Positions 23,928-34,296 of a stretch of DNA of 64,000 nucleotides are shown here, piece after piece. Within the stretch, counting starts at the first letter, position 1. Each line of letters opens with the position of its first letter. Origin of the DNA: Sipunculus nudus (Eukaryota > Annelida > Sipuncula > Golfingiida > Sipunculidae). Below the pieces are notes generated by a model that did not search any database, was not told the origin of the DNA, and saw only the letters and a program-made list of their open reading frames with translations. Location: the NCBI GenBank assembly GCA_026874595.1, contig CM049316.1:61825676-61889675 (forward strand), in the 5' to 3' direction. A program made the position numbers and the translations under genes.

Positions 23928-24599
23928 TTCCATTTTTATGTAATTCACGTGAAAAAGGGTCCCACATTAAAGCCACATCGTATAATATGTTTAGTTATCA
24001 GGATAAAATGCTAAAACGGCTTACGAATAATATAGCAAAGGTTTATATGTGGTTAATATGCACTTGGTTCTGATGGTCATGACGTCATAAAATTGTCTCT
24101 ATATCTTTCAATTATTGCCTGGTTCTCATTTGAACAAGATTATTCACTTTAAATTGATGATGTTGGCGTGATCAAAAAAGAGGTATTCCACTCAAACGTC
24201 ACCGTAAAAATGCCAACAGACTCTCTACACAGATATATTCCCGCCTGGACTATGTCTACGGGGTACTTTCGCATCGCATCTCCCCGCCCCTATCGAACTC
24301 TCACTCCATCTTTCCTACAGATTAAAATCCTAATGTCGAAAGCCGAATAACGTAGGTCAATACGATTTTGAAATTACAGACGTTCGAATAAGGTCCGCTT
24401 ATCTAATTCAAAAGATAATGCCACAGAGCCGGTCAGAAACAACACAGATCGCCATGGACATTTACTTTGAAGAGTAATATTGTAAAATTCAATTCAACTA
24501 GTATATGGATTCAGTTAGTGTATTTACTCTCCTTTTTCCTGAGGTATAGAAGAATATCCATTTAAAAACCGTGAAATTGATTAAAATGTTTAAAAATAT

Positions 24600-24995
24600 T
24601 TTTTTGTTGGAGGTAACTGCGCCTTCTTTTATAATGCTAGCCTAACTAAGAAAATGTACATCTGCAAAATTCCATTCCAGTTTTGGACTTCACGACAGGG
24701 CAGTATCACATGCGTCCTCTCTTTTTATATCCAGGTGTTAACCAGGTCCGAGTGCTATCGTCCCCATTGCTTTGTCATACCTCCGAGGAATCCCCGAAAG
24801 GCGCACTCGTCTGTAAGTGAAACTCGACCGTTGGGCGCTGCCTTCCCATTTTGAGAAAACGCACACCAAAGGTGGGGGCGACTGTGAAAAATCTCAACGC
24901 TTCTCGGTTTTGAGGCTTGTGCTCCGCCCTGTATATAGACTATACAGAAGCCGATCAACCTGAATCGTCCTTCAATTTCTCTCTAATGGGGGATT
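24600..24995 (-). repeat. SINE-like dispersed repeat, tRNA head deleted (in unit 1)
   Basis: Shares with 42958-43405 the blocks 'gttggaggtaac', 'atgtacatctgca', 'gttaaccaggtccg', 'ccccgaaaggc', 'gtaagtgaaac', 'tgggggcgac' and 'cagaagccgatca'. In the 43 kb copy the right part reads on the minus strand as a tRNA-like head; here that head is reduced to 'cttctcggttttgagg'. The same relic is in unit 2 at 26140-26535. Confidence 0.65.
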
Positions 24996-25045
24996 GGGTA
25001 AAAAACTCATTCAGTGAAAAATGGGCTTAGTCATAAATTCTGAAC

Positions 25046-25270
25046 ATGGCATCAGCTGCCGAATACCTGAGGCTCAAATGCGGTTAGAACTGTGATTGTG
25101 AAACTTGTGAAAACTGTATAAAGATTGATGATGGAGAAGAACCTCACCTGGTCCCCATCATATCTGTATGCGGATGGCAGTTACAGCTGAAACTATTGTC
25201 AGTATTGTCATATCATCGCATATCCGACCAGAATTATGACTCTAAGACATATGTTGATAGCTGTTGACCC
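25046..25270 (+). other. Cysteine-rich reading frame kept in both duplication units
   Basis: An ATG at 25046 opens 13 codons, then TAG, then a further open run containing 'CDCETCENCIKIDDGEEP'. Unit 2 has the same frame from 26586 with the same TAG. Of the few differences between units, some are synonymous (GAT/GAC, ATA/ATT) and some are not (Ile/Lys). The cysteine spacing CxCxxCxxC looks structural, but the shared stop argues for a dead or non-coding sequence. Confidence 0.2.
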
Positions 25271-25483
25271 CAATGAATACTATAACAGGACCCGTGGACA
25301 CGGTGTCGGATAAAACGGTTTGGGGGCTTTGGGTTACAGGAGACTTATGGGAGCCCAAATAGAATAGCACCTGATTTAATAAACAAAACATCGTCTTCTT
25401 CTTAATTGATACAACGGTGTGAGGCATATAATTTATTGTATACAGTGCCCGCTGTAAAGGGCTGTGAAATAAAAAAAAAAGCA

Positions 25484-25607
25484 TCCAAGATCATTGCGTT
25501 CATGAATGAATTTAAGATTAATGCATACGCATTACTAGTTCATATTCCAAGATCATAGCGTTCATGAATGAATTTAAGATTTATGCATACGCATTACTAG
25601 TTCATAT
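25484..25607 (+). repeat. 62-bp internal tandem duplication
   Basis: The segment from 'tccaagatcattgcg' to 'actagttcata' is present twice in unit 1 (25484-25545 and 25546-25607) but once in unit 2. It therefore arose after the large duplication, or was lost from unit 2. Confidence 0.9.
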
Positions 25608-25638
25608 TCATTTATGTCCTTCATTTATATCCTTGCAA

Positions 25639-25640
<2 letters not shown>

Positions 25641-25671
<31 letters not shown>
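25641..25671. repeat. Poly-A tract
   Basis: Uninterrupted A run at the position where unit 2 has A9 plus (CAAA)n, showing rapid change of a simple tract after duplication. Confidence 0.98.
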
Positions 25672-25672
<1 letters not shown>

Positions 25673-25917
25673 ACTGATAGTATTTTTATTTTGAAGCAGA
25701 AGCCTCCCCCACAATAATAAAAACATAAATATGTAGGTGGCGCCCGCTCACCACATATGTTAATCCGGAATTTGTGACCTTTAGTCATGAAAAACGTTCA
25801 TGGTGTTTGGGCAGTTCCTTTTCTAAATAACATCATGATATCTGGGAGGCTTTTTAAAACATCCCGCTTCGCAATGTAGCCTTCATCCCCGGAGAAACTC
25901 ATAGATAACCCCATAGA

Positions 25918-27416
25918 TACAGACGCTCGAATAAGGTCCGCTTATCTAATTCAAAAGATAATGCCACAGAGCAGGTCAAAAACAACACAGATCGCCATGG
26001 ACATTTACTTTGAAGAGTAGTATTGTAAAATTCAATTCAACTAGTATATGGATTCAGTTAGTGTATTTACTCTCCTTTTTCCTGAGGTATAGAAGAATAT
26101 CCATTTAAAACCGTGAAATTGATTAAAATGTTTAAAAATATTTTTTTGTTGGAGGTAACCGCGCCTTCTTTTATAATGCTAGCCTAAATAAGAAAATGTA
26201 CATCTGCAAAATTCCATTCCAGTTTTGGACTTCACGACAGGGCAATATCACATGCGTCCTCTCTTTTTATATCCAGGTGTTAACCAGGTCCGAGTGCTAT
26301 CGTCCCCATTGCTTTGTCATACCTCCGAAGAACCCCCGAAAGGCGCACTCGTCTGTAAGTGAAACTCGACCGTTGGGCGCAGCCTTTCCATTTAGAGAAA
26401 ACGCACACCCTGGGTGGGGGCGACTGTGAAAAATCTCAACGCTTCTCGGTTTTGAGGCTTGGGCTCCGCCCTGTATATAGACTACAGAAGCCGATCAATC
26501 TGAATCGTCCTTGAATTCCTCTCTAATGGGGGATTTGGTAAAAAACTCATTCTGTGAAAAATGGACTTAGTCATACGTTCTGAACATGGCATCAGCTGCC
26601 GAATACCTGAGGCTCAAATGCGGTTAGAACTGTGACTGTGAAACTTGTGAAAACTGTAAAAAGATTGATGATGGAGAAGAACCTCACCTGGTCCCCATCA
26701 TTTCTATATGCGGATGGCAGTTACAGCTGAAACTATTGTCAGTCATGTCATATCATCGCATATCCGACCAGAATTGTGACTCTAAGACATATGTTGATAG
26801 CTGTTGACCCCAATGAATACTTTAACAGGTCCCCGTGGACACGGTGTCGGATAAAAACGATTGGGGGCTTTGGGTTACAGGAGACTTATGGGAGCCCAAA
26901 TAGAATAGCATCTGATTTTAATAAACAAGACATTGTCTTCTTCTTTAGATACTTTATTAAAACATTAATTGATACAACGGTGTGAGGCATATAATTTATT
27001 GTATACAGTGCCCGCTGTAAAGGGCTGTGAAATGAAAAAATAAGCATCCAAGATCATTGCGTTCATGAATGAATTTAAGATTTATGCATACGCATTCCTA
27101 GTTCATATTCAGTTATGCCCTTCATTTATATCCTTGCAAATAATGAAAAAAAAAACAAACAAACAAACAAACACTGATAGTATTTTTTTTTATTTTAAGG
27201 CAGAAGCCTCCCCCACAATAATAAAAACATAAATATGTTGGTGGCGCCCGCTCACCATATATTTTAATCCGGAATTTGTTACCTTTAGTCATGAAAAACG
27301 TTCATGGTGTTTGGGCAGTTCCTTTTCTAAATAACATCATGATATCTGGGAGGCTTTTAAAACATCCCGCGTCGCAATGTAGCCTTCATCCCCGGAGAAA
27401 CTCATAGATAACCCCA
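25918..27416 (+). repeat. Direct tandem duplication, unit 2
   Basis: Second unit of the duplication described at 24375-25917. Its right boundary falls inside the exon-like minus-strand frame at 27337-27576. The outer part of that frame is therefore unique, while its last part is present in both units. Confidence 0.95.
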
Positions 27417-27576
27417 ACACTGGCCTTGGTGTCCAGCTTTTAAGTAAATCTATGGGCGGTTTATCGTTTTGATAAGGCGCAGGAAAGCATGATCCGGGGG
27501 AGTATCCTACAATATAATAAAGTCCTACATCCATTATAACCACGTACAAAAGGATATCACGGTTGCCAGACACTAG
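27337..27576 (-). CDS. Exon-like open frame crossing the duplication boundary
   Basis: On the minus strand an acceptor 'gtagctttacag' (AG just before 27576) opens a frame of about 79 codons containing 'GSCFPAPYQNDKPPIDLLK' and 'MSFSGDEGYIATRDVLK'. It closes soon after a short A/T run. In unit 1 one extra T in that run (near 25852) keeps the frame open further as 'SLPDIMMLFRKGTAQTP' before TGA, so unit 2 probably carries the frameshift. No family was recognised. The protein-like composition and acceptor favour a real or recently dead exon. Confidence 0.3.
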   Translation of the reverse strand, partial: LVSGNRDILLYVVIMDVGLYYIVGYSPGSCFPAPYQNDKPPIDLLKSWTPRPVLGLSMSFSGDEGYIATRDVLKASQIS

Positions 27577-27577
27577 C

Positions 27578-28379
27578 TGTAAAGCTACAAAGGGCTTGCT
27601 GCGTGGGCAGAGGGACTGACGGAGATTACAACTCAGTCTGGCGAAGGGACAAGTCAGATAAAATTATGCGTCTGGCGGTGCGCTTGAAAGCTGTGATGAT
27701 CTGGAAAATTATTTTACGCTCTTCTCCCTCCCCGGGGTTTGCTGCAAAGGGCAAATGGGGAAACTCTCTAGTCCCTTGCTGCATTTTGTTTAATGAAGGC
27801 GAATGAGCTTTTATCGCGCTGAGGTTACGGCTCACACATTAAAAACCGTGGCAAACAGATAATCACACCCACCCACAGTAATTGTTATATTTACGATAAC
27901 ACTGAGATCTCGCGCGATCTGATTCATGCTTTTCACATTTTTATCCAACATATATGTCATGTATTTTTTTTACTTTTATCTGGTCTAAAAGTCTGACCCG
28001 AATAAGATACATTTGAGTAGGTCTGAAACGATTTTTAACTCGAGTACTCAATGGATATCGGTCAGCTCGGGCTCCAGTATTCATCATGACAACCAAGTCA
28101 AACAAATATAGGAGGAAAATCATAAATTGTAATATTGATGTGTTTTCAATGTGCTTTAATTATGTTTGTTTTAAAGATGTTATATCTTCTTTATATTTAA
28201 GAGGAAACGTTTTAGGGTGCCATGACATTTTATGCACAAGAAAACTATATTTATATTGGGAAAAATTATATTCATGTATATTATTTAAAATTAAGGAGTA
28301 ACTGCCTCGATCTTTCAAAATACAGGTTATAAAGAGTAAAAACGGTAAATGTCAGACTTTAAACTTTGTCTTCCTTGTC
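27578..28379. other. Unassigned stretch with an open frame on both strands
   Basis: At 27603-27835 both strands are open for about 68 codons, the minus strand reading 'FPHLPFAANPGEGEERK'. There is no clear donor or acceptor. The rest is AT-rich. Confidence 0.3.
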
Positions 28380-28560
28380 TTTCTGGTCGGTTCATTTCAT
28401 GAAGCTTTTCTACGACGCATAAATCCAAAGCAGCCATAAAAAGCACAAGGTGTCTACATGTGCCTGCAACCCATGATCAGCACCCATTTATTTCTGGCTG
28501 GGGGAGCGCAGCCTTGTGGTAAAGACCTTGGCTTTAGGAGTCTAAAAAAAGGAGGCATAT
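28380..28560 (+). repeat. Dispersed repeat family C, copy 2
   Basis: Shares 'ggttcattt', 'aagcagccataa', 'aaggtgtctac', 'atcagcacccattta' and a 'ctggctgggggag' end with 9375-9550. It ends in tRNA-like 'gcagccttgtggtaaagacc', so it may be the 3' part of, or an insertion site for, a tRNA-derived element. Confidence 0.5.
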
Positions 28561-28811
28561 AAGTTAGACTTGGCATTTTCCGGTTGATATCGTCGGTCAG
28601 TAGGGACATCGCATATTAGCACCATGTTTCCCGGAACATATCCAGTTCTTCGCCACACGGTCATCAGATCTAGCGTAGCAGCTTTCGGCCCTCTCACATT
28701 AGAAAGTCTACGATCAGCGTACTGGCTGTCAGAAAAAAAAATCAACATTTCGGTCAATCCGTCTGCATGTTTTTGAATTTCTGACCGCATGAATGCAAGC
28801 TTGGCTCGCAC
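28557..28811 (-). CDS. Exon-like open frame with strong internal acceptor
   Basis: On the minus strand a very strong acceptor (T-rich run then 'ctgacag', AG just before 28725) opens a frame with 'QYADRRLSNVRGPKAATL' and 'MTVWRRTGYVPGNM'. The same frame is also open upstream to 28811 ('AFMRSEIQKHADGLTEM'). It runs into repeat family C at its 3' side. The product is unknown. It lies downstream of, and on the same strand as, the caspase-like remnant at 29090-29805. Confidence 0.3.
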
Positions 28812-29089
28812 GGGTTACTGGACGACAGTAAGCTTGTTCGCGATACAGGATATGACTCGTTACCATAGAGACGGTTTTTCAGTTTGGGCTGTGAGTTCAC
28901 ATGTATTCTCTTGTGTTAATTTATAAAGCCTTCTTTTATAAGATTATGGATCGTTTACCACGATATGAATGCAACATGATTGAAGGCCACTGCAATTCTT
29001 TCCTCCGTATGACTTGTATCACACCTCAAGTTATGCCCAATATAAATGCCGACTGGGTCGTGTACTCACGGCTGAATTTGGCGCAGCTA

Positions 29090-29805
29090 TAGTATGCTCC
29101 ATGCATGTCTGTCTTTTTGTGGCATCACATGACCTATTAAGGCGACAGCAAGAACACCGATAGGTATTCCACAGATGTCCTTCAGGGCTTCATTATATGC
29201 TGACACCGGTTTTGTCAAAATTTCGTTGAAATAACAAAGAACTTCCCGCCGCCTGTTCTGTTGTAAGACAAGGTAAAATTCGTGTCTGAAACATACCCTA
29301 CCGCCAAAGGTCGTTTCTTCTCGAAATGAATCTCAACTGCTAGGGCACTGTGGGATGCCCGGGACAACTTGTCTCAACTGTCAAAATTTTAAATAAAAAT
29401 CTGTTAAACTTGAAGGAAACACCCTGTGTTTACATTCGATATATGCTTGTTTACAAAAATGCTTACTTTTCTGTAAAGTCATTATCATAAAACACCCATG
29501 TTTATGTAATTTGCCGAATTTTCTAAACAATTAACTACATTAATACCACATATAACTACGCCGCTGGTGTATTTTGAAGACCTGGTGGATTGTGGAGGTC
29601 GGATTTTGACTCCAACAATCCCTAAACAGCAGAATAGTACTCTCGGAAGTATGAGTCTGTGATGTCTCATATGAGCCTGACGAAATCCACGATATTTTTT
29701 CGTACTTCAAAGTTTGCATTAAATGCACCCAATTCAAGAAATGACTTCTTCAGAAATGACTCCTCACCATCGAGTCCACGGTAGTAATGTGGAAAATTGC
29801 AGCAC
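29090..29805 (-). pseudogene. Caspase-like (peptidase C14) gene remnant
   Basis: Part one follows a strong acceptor ('tcatttatttcag', exon start 29805). It reads 'RGLDGEESFLKKSFLELG', 'FEVRKNIVDFVRLI', TGA, then 'DITDSYFREYYSA', TAG. This matches the start of a caspase p20 domain: G.D.D...L...F..LGF.V....NL....+..LI.DI......Y...VV. Part two (about 29320-29090) has two overlapping frames, one with 'DTNFTLSYNRTGGGKFF' and one with 'FNEILTKPVSAYNEALKDI', reading like the p20 end and p10 after a frameshift. Two stops and the frame change indicate a pseudogene. The catalytic His and Cys motifs cannot be placed with confidence. Confidence 0.4.
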
Positions 29806-29969
29806 CTGAAATAAATGAAGTAATTCAAAGGAATTATTACATGTATTCATAATGCAAACTTTGTGAGGTTTTTTTCTACTATTTTAAAGACACCTATTCA
29901 TATGCCTTATTTATAAGATTTGCGTAGTTTTTGGCTTGCTTCTAGCACACATGAATTAACTGCATACAT

Positions 29970-30235
29970 AACTGTTGGTACTTTCTGTTAGGAAAGTTCA
30001 TATGAAACGCCCCTGTGATGACGATATGAGATTGTTTATCCACAAGCCGTTAGTGTACACGGTACAGGATCCCATGTTGACAACGGAAAAAAAATTGTGG
30101 TTGATCACCCATGATCGGATGTTGAAAGATCAGTAGGTATTGTTGGTGAGAGCATGTAAAACGAGTAAAAAAATGTCATTTGAAATGTTTGAAATGTCAT
30201 TTTCTGTTTCATCTTATTTGTCGAAAGTTGTTGTT
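29970..30235 (+). repeat. Dispersed repeat family B, copy 2
   Basis: Diverged copy sharing 'cgcccctgtga', 'ccgttagtgtacacggtac', 'cccatgttga' and 'gagcatgtaaaac' with 60510-60760 and 18800-19035. Confidence 0.55.
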
Positions 30236-30254
30236 GTTAGACCAATTTACATTA

Positions 30255-30860
30255 CGAGCGGTGACCATTTAAGCCCCAATCACATCACGTCAACGAGCCC
30301 CTACCGAGTTGTTTTTTTTTTAGCCAAAAAGGGAACTTTTCGGCCGTGCTTCGGCAAGACATTGTTTACCCGAACGAGTCTCTTCCGTATTTTTACAGTT
30401 CTTTGGGGAGCCCGTCGTTTTTTAGTGCGAAGTTGAAGTGCGACGAGGACTCGCTGGAAGTTAGGCGAAAGTTTTACTCGGTAGTAGCTCGGGAAGAGAT
30501 CGCCGGGGCCCCTAGCGACACCGCTGGTGTATCCTTGGGAATGTCCGAAGTTTCCAGTCGCGTGAACTCCCCAAGGACTCCCCTGACAGGTCCAAACCGG
30601 TCGGTCGGACCACTGAGGGGCCTCAATCGAGTTATAGAGCGTCGGACAAGGCCCGAACGATGCTTGTAGGAGGTTCGGACGTGCTTCACATTTCAGGGAA
30701 TTCTTTGGACACGGCCGGGCTTCAATAATAATGTGACCTCAATCTATAATAATCGACGGATGTCGGCCGGATTTTGAAAATGGGCGAGGAGCTCGCAGCT
30801 CGGCCGATTTTAAAAATCCACCGGGGCTCCGCCGGTAATGTGACTTAGGCTGTTACAAAC
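30255..30860. repeat. CpG-rich insert with possible inverted ends
   Basis: GC- and CpG-rich against AT-rich flanks. The ends carry 'agccccaatcacatca' and, as reverse complement on the right, 'aagtcacattaccggcgg' and 'gaggtcacattattatt', suggesting related terminal or subterminal repeats. An open frame of 107 codons (30346-30669) and its antisense are open because TA-type stops are rare here. I read the block as a non-autonomous element rather than a gene. Confidence 0.35.
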
Positions 30861-31079
30861 GCGTAGATATAAACAATACTGACAGTCTGCATGTGAACAA
30901 ACAGATTGGCGCATTTTGGCTTATTTATATAAAATGTTTAAGAGATTATCATTACTTAATATAGGTCAAATATCGGAATTTTCCATTTAAACATGTATCA
31001 CGTATGTTTAATTCCTTCCTAATTCCAAGCTCTAATTCTTATACTCATGTTGGTATACTAGTATTCATATACAAACACC

Positions 31080-31515
31080 AATGTCCTCGAACAGGCAGGA
31101 GTCACCAGCATTGAACCCACGCTGATCAAGTCGCATCTACGCTAGGCAGGGCACGTTTCCGAGATCGATGATCATCGCCTGCCAAAGATCATCACGTACG
31201 GTGAACTTTCAACATGCCACCGTGATAGAGGGGTACCGTAAGAAACGCAGGAAGGACTGTCTGAAGAGGTTCCTCAATGCCTGTCACATCGACCACCCCC
31301 AGTGGTCCACACTTCCTGCAGACCGAAACATCTGGCGGAACACCATTAATAGGGATGTTTCCTCCTTTAAGATCACCTTTGAGGAAAAACTACAGATGAA
31401 GGTAAACCGTACAGCTGCAGCACCAAACCCCGACCAGGCCTTCAACTGCCGCTACTGCAACCGGACATTCAGATCCCGCATCGCCCTTGTCAGCTACAAA
31501 GCGTGCCTGCAGTAG
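31080..31515 (+). pseudogene. LINE ORF2 3' end with stop and frameshift
   Basis: The first frame from 31080 reads 'VTSIEPTLIKSHLR', TAG, 'AGHVSEIDDHRLPKII'. The stop stands where the related 'HLRWAGHV' motif has Trp. Near 31230 the frame shifts and 'KKRRKDCLKRFLNACHID', 'WSTLPADRNIWRNTINR' and a C-terminal zinc-knuckle-like 'CRYCNRTFRSRIALVSYKAC' follow, ending at TAG 31513. The usual last histidine of that finger is Tyr here. This arrangement is the C-terminus of a widespread LINE family (RTE/CR1-like). Endonuclease and reverse transcriptase are missing, so it is a 5'-truncated dead copy. Confidence 0.8.
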
Positions 31516-32024
31516 ACGTGTACGACCACCTTCTCTTCTTGACCTCCGTTTCCAAAGCCAAGCCATGATGATTAAGTCTTAGATTAGATTCGGATACGAA
31601 CTGTGTAAAAGTGATTATACAGTCAGTTGTATTCTTGACAACAGGCGTTTTAACTAAGTGATTAGTGAAGGAGCAGGCATGCGTTATAAAACTTCATAAA
31701 AGCAAGTAATGATATATAACCCACGACAGAACACTATCAACACAATGAGTGATACACTCGGAGTGATGTAGCACTGACCAGCCATTAACATGTATTGGAG
31801 TCGGGGGGGGGGGGGATTTAGTTCTTGCTGGTGTGTGAGCCATTATATTAAGTCAGTGATAAAGCAAGCCCTCACAAACAGAAATGTACTACCTAGGCCC
31901 CTGAAAATGACACATACTTATATATAATAATATACTGAAAACCCGCACATGTGAAACATGACCTTTAATAAACATAAAAAGAAGAATTTTATTTTCACTT
32001 GCTAAAATAAACTAGATGCTTGCA
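31516..32024. other. LINE 3' flank and AT-rich DNA with a G run
   Basis: Probably LINE 3' UTR to about 31590, then AT-rich sequence. A poly-G run is at 31804-31815. Confidence 0.4.
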
Positions 32025-32255
32025 AACACATGGACAGTCGAGAGGTAAAACTCCCGGCTCTCTTCGCTGGCGACCGGGATTCGATCCCCGATATGGCTAT
32101 AAGAGTGGTTGCCCGTCCAATGCCGGTAGTTTTCTCCGGGTTCTCCGGATTCCTCCTTAAGATTACCGAACGCCATCACATGAGCCATGGAGAGTACCTT
32201 GATTAGTTTATTAACTATTTCTGCAATCCATATAAAGTAAGTTAAAAAAAAAACG
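32025..32255 (+). repeat. tRNA-derived SINE, copy with full head
   Basis: A-box-like 'cagtcgagaggtaaaact', B-box 'gggattcgatcccc', core 'ctccgggttctccgg', 'cgaacgccatcacatgag', and a tail ending in an A run near 32245. It is the copy with the best-preserved head and A-tail. Confidence 0.85.
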
Positions 32256-32452
32256 CCAGGCGATCGCTGGATGTCTCTTCCCGACACCCTCAAGCGAGCG
32301 ATAATAGACAATCTGCTATGGAGTGTACATCCTTAGAAATTATGTCAAGGTTAAAAATAAATATCAGGCGCAAATCTGTGACCAATGACTAATATTGTAC
32401 CCAAAAGTTTTTTTTAATCTGCTATCAAGGGTGAATAGAGGACTTTAGAAAA

Positions 32453-32477
32453 GTGTGTGTGTGGGGGGGGGGGGGGA
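32453..32477. repeat. (TG)n plus poly-G tract
   Basis: Short TG repeat running into a G homopolymer, like that at 7436-7477. Confidence 0.95.
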
Positions 32478-32536
32478 GGGTGAGGGGCGCAACACCCTGG
32501 CCCGGGGGAACAAGTGTGCCAGGACTGCCACTAAAC

Positions 32537-33010
32537 CAGCGATGTTAGTCGAGTCCACAACAACCAAGTCCGAGGGCAAGTCCAAGTCCAGGACACTCGG
32601 ACGGAGTCGAGTCCAAGTCGGAGTAAGTTGGAAGCCAAGTACAAGTCCGTGTCCAACACATTTCTCATGATGAGAAATTTTAAATGGATATTTTAGATTA
32701 CCGTGTGTATTTTAAGTTAGTTTATACATGGTCTATATACTTGAATGTTATATTACCTTCAGCTCCCAATACCGAACTTAAGTTTAGTACATATAGCCTA
32801 ATGTACATATAGTTAATAGTACATATAGTTAATGGCTAATACTCTGTTGGTAGTTCGCGCATGTATAAAAGTCTTCATATTTGGTGACAGAGTTTTTTCC
32901 TACTGGATGGAGATGGACTCGGTCTGTATCTCGAGTCCTTACCTCAGTGTCCCCGTACAAGTCCGAGTCCGAGTTCCTAGAAAAGTGGACTCGAGTCCGG
33001 ACAACCACTG
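32537..33010. mobile_element. GACTCG hAT-like element, copy 3 (inverted)
   Basis: Left end 'cagcgatgttagtcgag' and right end (reverse complement) 'cagtggttgtccggactc' are imperfect inverted repeats rich in 'gagtccaagtcc'. The interior 'gctcccaataccgaactt' is the reverse complement of the 'tcgggagc' block in the copy at 4254-4689, so this copy is in the other orientation. Confidence 0.65.
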
Positions 33011-33143
33011 CAGTAGGCTTTATACATATAATTAATCATTGCCTGCAGAATTAGTCGAGAAAACAGCGCGAGGCGCGAAAACGCGGGCCCTTTTTTCAGG
33101 AATAAGCCTAATTGTTTTTTATTTTTATTTTTTTTATTTTTAG

Positions 33144-33268
33144 ATATAAAACATATCCGCCTCTGGCCATAGAGGAGACCATGCGTAATAACAGGTCGGG
33201 CAGAAGAAAGGAAAAAATCGTAATCTTTCGTTTACACTTTAGTACCTTAGAAAGTCCACCCACAAGAG
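33144..33268 (+). CDS. Candidate host exon 1, unknown product
   Basis: Preceded by a long T-rich tract and AG at 33142-33143, and followed by a consensus donor (AGAG|GTAAGTGA at 33269). One frame is open throughout (41 codons, one leading and one trailing base), with 'YPPLAIEETMRNNRSGRR' and 'FRLHFSTLESPPTR'. The trailing G joins the next exon at 33624 in phase. No domain recognised. The upstream sequence is a transposon copy, so earlier exons would lie far away or are lost. Confidence 0.4.
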
Positions 33269-33623
33269 GTAAGTGATGACAAGACATCGAACTGTCTCGA
33301 TATGTAAATGTGTAAACCCAACTTATTATTAATATGGACTGCTATTTGACACATTTTATATGTTACCGATGCCATTTTTGTACAGGCAGGCGTACAGGTT
33401 TAGTGGAACCTTCAGACTTTTCCGCATGCCTTAATATTTACTGGAAGTGTTAGTTGGCTGATAAATGTGTGGCAATTTGTTATGTAAGTTAGTTTATAAG
33501 ATTTCTCAGACGACAACGTATTATTTAGTGTACTGTGGCTTTTTCTGACAGACAGAAAGGGTATCTGAATATATCCTTCCATATTATTCTATTTTTTTCA
33601 AACTTTTACTCTACATTTTCCAG

Positions 33624-33733
33624 ACACTGCCGGCGATTCTGCCTTCGACACGGCCTCTATGGCTGAAGTGTTGAATATTCTAATCGGAACGTGTGGACAT
33701 GATGGAAGCGTTATACGTATTCACCCAGTGTAA
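33624..33733 (+). CDS. Candidate host exon 2 (terminal), unknown product
   Basis: The acceptor 'ctctacattttccag' ends at 33623. Joined to the trailing G of the previous exon, the frame reads Asp then 'TAGDSAFDTASMAEVLN', 'LIGTCGHDGSVIRIHPV' and stops at TAA 33731. The composition is clearly more GC-rich than the flanks. Phase agreement across a 355-bp intron with good sites at both ends is the main support. No poly-A signal close behind was recognised. Confidence 0.4.
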
Positions 33734-34296
33734 CGTAACGTCGAGGTTACTTTTACAATTTCTGGTATCGCAAACAAAGCACCGACGTATCGCGGATGTA
33801 GCGTGATACGTCCATCCGGCTTTTATAGACAACAACATTTGAAAAAGGAATGAGCATAATTCCTATAAATTAGAAGCTACAGGATAAGTAATTTAATACA
33901 TTAAGTATTTCTCCTATTTGCTACTTTTGTCTATAAAAAGTGTACTAAAACTATATATTTATATATATTTGCGAATTGCGATGCACTGTGATGCATACAG
34001 CTGATTCATGCGCATGCGCATATATTTATACATTTTTTATAGGAAGTAAAGCTCCCTTGAATGTGAGAGCGAGTTTGAAGGAAATGTATATAACTCATAT
34101 CCATAAAATATATTGATGTTTTGTGCTCTTATTATATTTTTCTATGTTGAGTATATTTAAATGTTGCGCGTACGCCAGGCAGGGTCTAAATCAAGTCTGC
34201 CTAGGGCTGTGAATTTTGCGGAAATACATATGCAGGATTGGCCATATGTTTCTCTTCAGCTGGTGATTTTGTTGCGCTGATACTGACAGAGATATA
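33734..34296. other. AT-rich stretch, nothing recognised
   Basis: Near 33780-33820 a 'gacgtatcgcggatgtagcgtgatacg' -like 'cgtatc' pattern faintly recalls the element at 3731-3865. Nothing else was seen. Confidence 0.35.

Larger units (their letters stand above)
24375..25917 (+). repeat. Direct tandem duplication, unit 1
   Basis: Aligns base for base with 25918-27416. Unit 1 begins 'tacagacgttcgaat' and ends '..gataacccca' just before unit 2's 'tacagacgctcgaat'; the period is 1543 bp. Differences are scattered substitutions, a 62-bp internal duplication here (25484-25607), a pure poly-A here against an (AAAC)n in unit 2, and about 20 bp missing near 25405. The copies are still very similar by eye, so the duplication is fairly recent. 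Confidence 0.95.
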
